Both the position numbers and the translations under genes were made by a program. A stretch of DNA of 10,702 nucleotides from NCBI GenBank assembly GCA_003024985.2, contig PXIH01S0015292.1; one strand, written 5' to 3'. How positions within the stretch are numbered: position 1 is the stretch's first letter; each line of letters starts with the position of its first letter. The stretch comes from Euperipatoides rowelli. Lineage: Eukaryota > Onychophora > Udeonychophora > Euonychophora > Peripatopsidae. Below the pieces are notes generated by a model that was given only the letters and a program-made list of their open reading frames with translations, searched no databases and was not told the DNA's origin. This document shows positions 9,219 to 10,702 of this stretch, piece after piece.

Positions 9219-9412
9219 GAGCTCAGTAGGCCAAACATACTAAACCTTAAAAAATCCTTTAAAAAACTTACATCCTTAGAATCTCAACTTTAACACAAGC
9301 ATGATATCTAAACTGTAATTTCAATACATTAATAAACATATTTCTCATATTTATTACTAGATCTAATGTTTTTTTCTCAGTTGGTAATAAAGTTTTTTTC
9401 CCCCACCCACAG

Positions 9413-9580
9413 TTCTATCACCTATAAATCCATGCAAAATAGGAGAACCACTGAAGCACGGATCAGGCAAGAAGAATCTTTTATGTAGCAAACATTTAAG
9501 TTGTCCTTCAACTCACATATGTTTTGATGAAATACCGGATGTACCAGGAGTTTGTTGTCCGAAGAGTGCCTCTGTTACAG
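9413..9580 (+). CDS. Internal exon C: Lustrin-type six-cysteine module (partial gene)
   Basis: This coding exon lies between the acceptor CCCACCCACAG and the donor ACAG|GTAATG. It is 168 nt, class 1-1; 'tt' joined to the g of exon B reads GTT (Val), and g9580 passes on. The 55 whole codons contain NPCKIGEPLKHG, LC, SCPSTHIC, FDEIPDVP and VCCPKSASVT. The cysteine spacing, C-16-C-5-C-5-C-10-CC, is identical to exon B. Residues around the cysteines and the GEPLKHG, CPSTH and CCPKS motifs are conserved between B and C, while the linker before NPC and the loop between C1 and C2 differ most. No stop, frameshift or missing cysteine is seen, so it looks functional. It is one repeat of a tandem Lustrin-type array. 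The ligand or partner of the protein cannot be told from this exon. Confidence 0.88.
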
Positions 9581-9839
9581 GTAATGCATAACGTGATCAT
9601 AGCAACAATTATTTTGTTTATTTAATGTTTCTAGTAGCCTACACCATTCTTGTATACTAGCTTTATACTGTATCTTATTAAATGAAATATATTAAAAGTT
9701 TTAAGGGCGATATTTGAGTTGTTTTGGTAGAGTGGGTTTCCACTGCGATATTTGATTTGTTGATTGCCGCATAGCACAGGGTCATGTTTAAAATCACTGG
9801 CAAAAATGCCCAATGCATTATTGATGTATTGAGCAACCA

Positions 9840-10036
9840 TAGGAAATCAGGAATTTCCTAAGAGGCCGGTCCATCCCCCTACGCCTTGTATGCTGTATGG
9901 ACCATCCTCCCTTCCCAAGGGCTGGTAGATTGGTACATTTCTCAGCCCTTAGATGGATACATTTACTGGCCCAAGGGCTGGTGGATGAGTACATTTCCCA
10001 ATTGATCTAATGAGGCAGTCCATCTCTGCAAGGGCA
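9840..10036. repeat. GC-richer patch with hairpins and short direct repeats; possible decayed element
   Basis: The patch opens with an 8-bp-stem hairpin, TAGGAAAT-CAGGA-ATTTCCTA (9840-9860). Next come GGTCCAT (9868-9874) and its inverse ATGGACC (9897-9903). Then CCCAAGGGCTGGT...TACATTT occurs at 9914-9940 and again at 9970-9996 (24 of 27 bases identical), with a partial middle copy ending TACATTT at 9964. Base composition is richer in G and C than the surroundings. It could be a fragment of a minisatellite or a decayed short mobile element; no family is recognised. Confidence 0.5.
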
Positions 10037-10266
10037 TGAATAAGATGAAAAAAAAACCAATATATTATTTTCATTCACACCGAACTATTCATTTCTTACA
10101 TACACATGAATTTGAATGACAAAATTAGGTTAAAGATGATTAAGAATTAAGAATTTGCATATTTAATTGTCGACCAGGATTTTACTGTAATCATTTCAGA
10201 CCATAATGATTTTAATGAATTATGGGTAATTCTCTTACTCCTAGAGTATTTACTTGGAGAAGCCAG

Positions 10267-10285
10267 AGTACACTCTGAGTGTACT
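10267..10285. other. 19-bp palindrome AGTACACTC-T-GAGTGTACT
   Basis: Two perfect 9-bp arms flank a single T. Further inverted repeats follow within 150 bp: GAGCAT/ATGCTC (about 10357-10374), ATTCAGAG/CTCTGAAT (10350-10357 and 10391-10398) and TGAATGT/ACATTCA. The density suggests a decayed inverted-repeat element, though no terminal repeats or target-site duplication were identified. Confidence 0.5.
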
Positions 10286-10695
10286 TTGATTTAATTAATA
10301 TCCACAGATCTTCTTGTTCAGAGTTAATATTAAGATCCAACTTAATTGGATTCAGAGAGCATAGTCTGATGCTCGGAGCAAACTCTGATCCTCTGAATGT
10401 GCTCTACGAAAATTAACATTCACAGCCATAATGAACGAAGTAAATAGCAAAGATAATAAAAGTGGTGATAACATAATGACATCATCTGAGTTAATATATC
10501 TACAGATTATGAGGAGGAAATTATGATACAGTCCCTGGCCATATGACGATAGGAATTTTGAGCTGGTAACATTTTGGGTAGACACTAGACAGGTGACAAT
10601 CAGAGGCGTAGCATGACTGTTTGGTACCCGAGGCTCAGTTGATTTTTGACACTCTCTTTAAGAATATTTTGATAACCTTTTTTTTTTTTTTTTAG

Positions 10696-10702
10696 TTGTC
10701 TG
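10696..10702 (+). CDS. Candidate start of a fourth exon, cut by the window end
   Basis: The window ends with a 16-base T run (10678-10693) followed by AG and then TTGTCTG. A long pyrimidine tract plus AG is a good acceptor. The first two bases, tt, are the same as those that open exons A and C; joined to g9580 they would give GTT (Val), then GTC. This fits the phase and position expected for the next six-Cys module-exon, and the spacing from exon C is similar to that between exons A and B. Only seven bases are visible, so no cysteine motif can be checked. Confidence 0.35.

Larger units (their letters stand above)
7295..9412 (+). other. 3' part of the 8-kb intron, AT-rich, no gene seen
   Basis: This stretch runs from the end of the 73-bp array to the exon C acceptor. 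It is AT-rich, low in CpG and has stops in every frame, with no cysteine-rich module, tRNA or recognisable transposon protein. Small features are an 11-base C run (8590-8600), a single ambiguous base at 8758, AT-rich words around 8940-9010 and a pair of ACGTCACG sites near 9164-9195. It ends in a pyrimidine-rich tract, TTTTTTTCCCCCACCCACAG, a good acceptor. Confidence 0.6.
9581..10695 (+). other. Intron after exon C
   Basis: This probable phase 1 intron of about 1115 bp runs from GTAATG to a 16-base T run ending TTTAG, if the acceptor at 10694-10695 is real. It contains a 38-bp-spaced direct repeat of GCGATATTTGA (9707 and 9745), a less AT-rich hairpin and repeat patch (9840-10036), and a cluster of inverted repeats (10267-10420). 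Its last 100 bp includes CAGAGGCGTAGCATGA and GGTACCCGAGGCTCAG, which look like repeat-derived sequence, but I cannot name a family. No gene is seen; the short minus-strand open frames at 9631-9840 and 10352-10585 have no recognisable domain. Confidence 0.55.

Noticed and set aside
10600-10660. CAGAGGCGTAGCATGA...GGTACCCGAGGCTCAG as the end of a known transposon
   Set aside because: It has the feel of repeat-derived sequence, but no terminal repeats, coding remnant or nameable family could be supported from the sequence alone.

Overview
The window is a piece of an animal (metazoan) nuclear genome, not bacterial or viral. It is visibly AT-rich. It carries three short exons with GT/AG splice sites, introns of about 1.1, 8.0 and 1.1 kb, CT/CA and TA microsatellites and two large intronic minisatellites. 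I see no bacterial-style genes. The exons encode six-cysteine modules of the Lustrin cysteine-rich repeat type, which is known from invertebrate secreted matrix and protease-inhibitor-like proteins. With the microsatellite-rich long introns this suggests an invertebrate, perhaps a mollusc such as a cephalopod. The taxon is a guess; the invertebrate assignment is firmer.

Layout, all coding on the + strand: exon A (34-183), intron of 1100 bp, exon B (1284-1451), intron of 7961 bp, exon C (9413-9580), intron of about 1115 bp, and a probable acceptor for a further exon at the very end (from 10696). All three complete exons are symmetrical class 1-1 (phase 1 at both ends) and their lengths are multiples of three (150, 168, 168). 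Each encodes exactly one six-Cys module, so the gene is a string of module-exons that can be added, lost or skipped without breaking frame. Exons B and C are identical at 36 of 55 whole codon positions at the protein level and are clearly duplicates; exon A is a more distant relative. Neither end of the gene is in the window.

The large intron is dominated by two unrelated tandem arrays. The first is a 49-bp minisatellite: 21 units in perfect register at 1692-2720, with decayed units upstream, and palindromes inside each unit. A 10-bp-stem hairpin lies four bases beyond it. The second is a 73-bp minisatellite of about 53 units (3413-7294) with many indels, a small inverted repeat inside each unit, and multi-unit higher-order duplications. 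The second array also contains a one-base N flanked by an exact 82-bp duplication, which looks like an assembly artefact. The rest of the intron, and the other introns, are AT-rich sequence with a few small repeats and hairpins but no recognisable gene.
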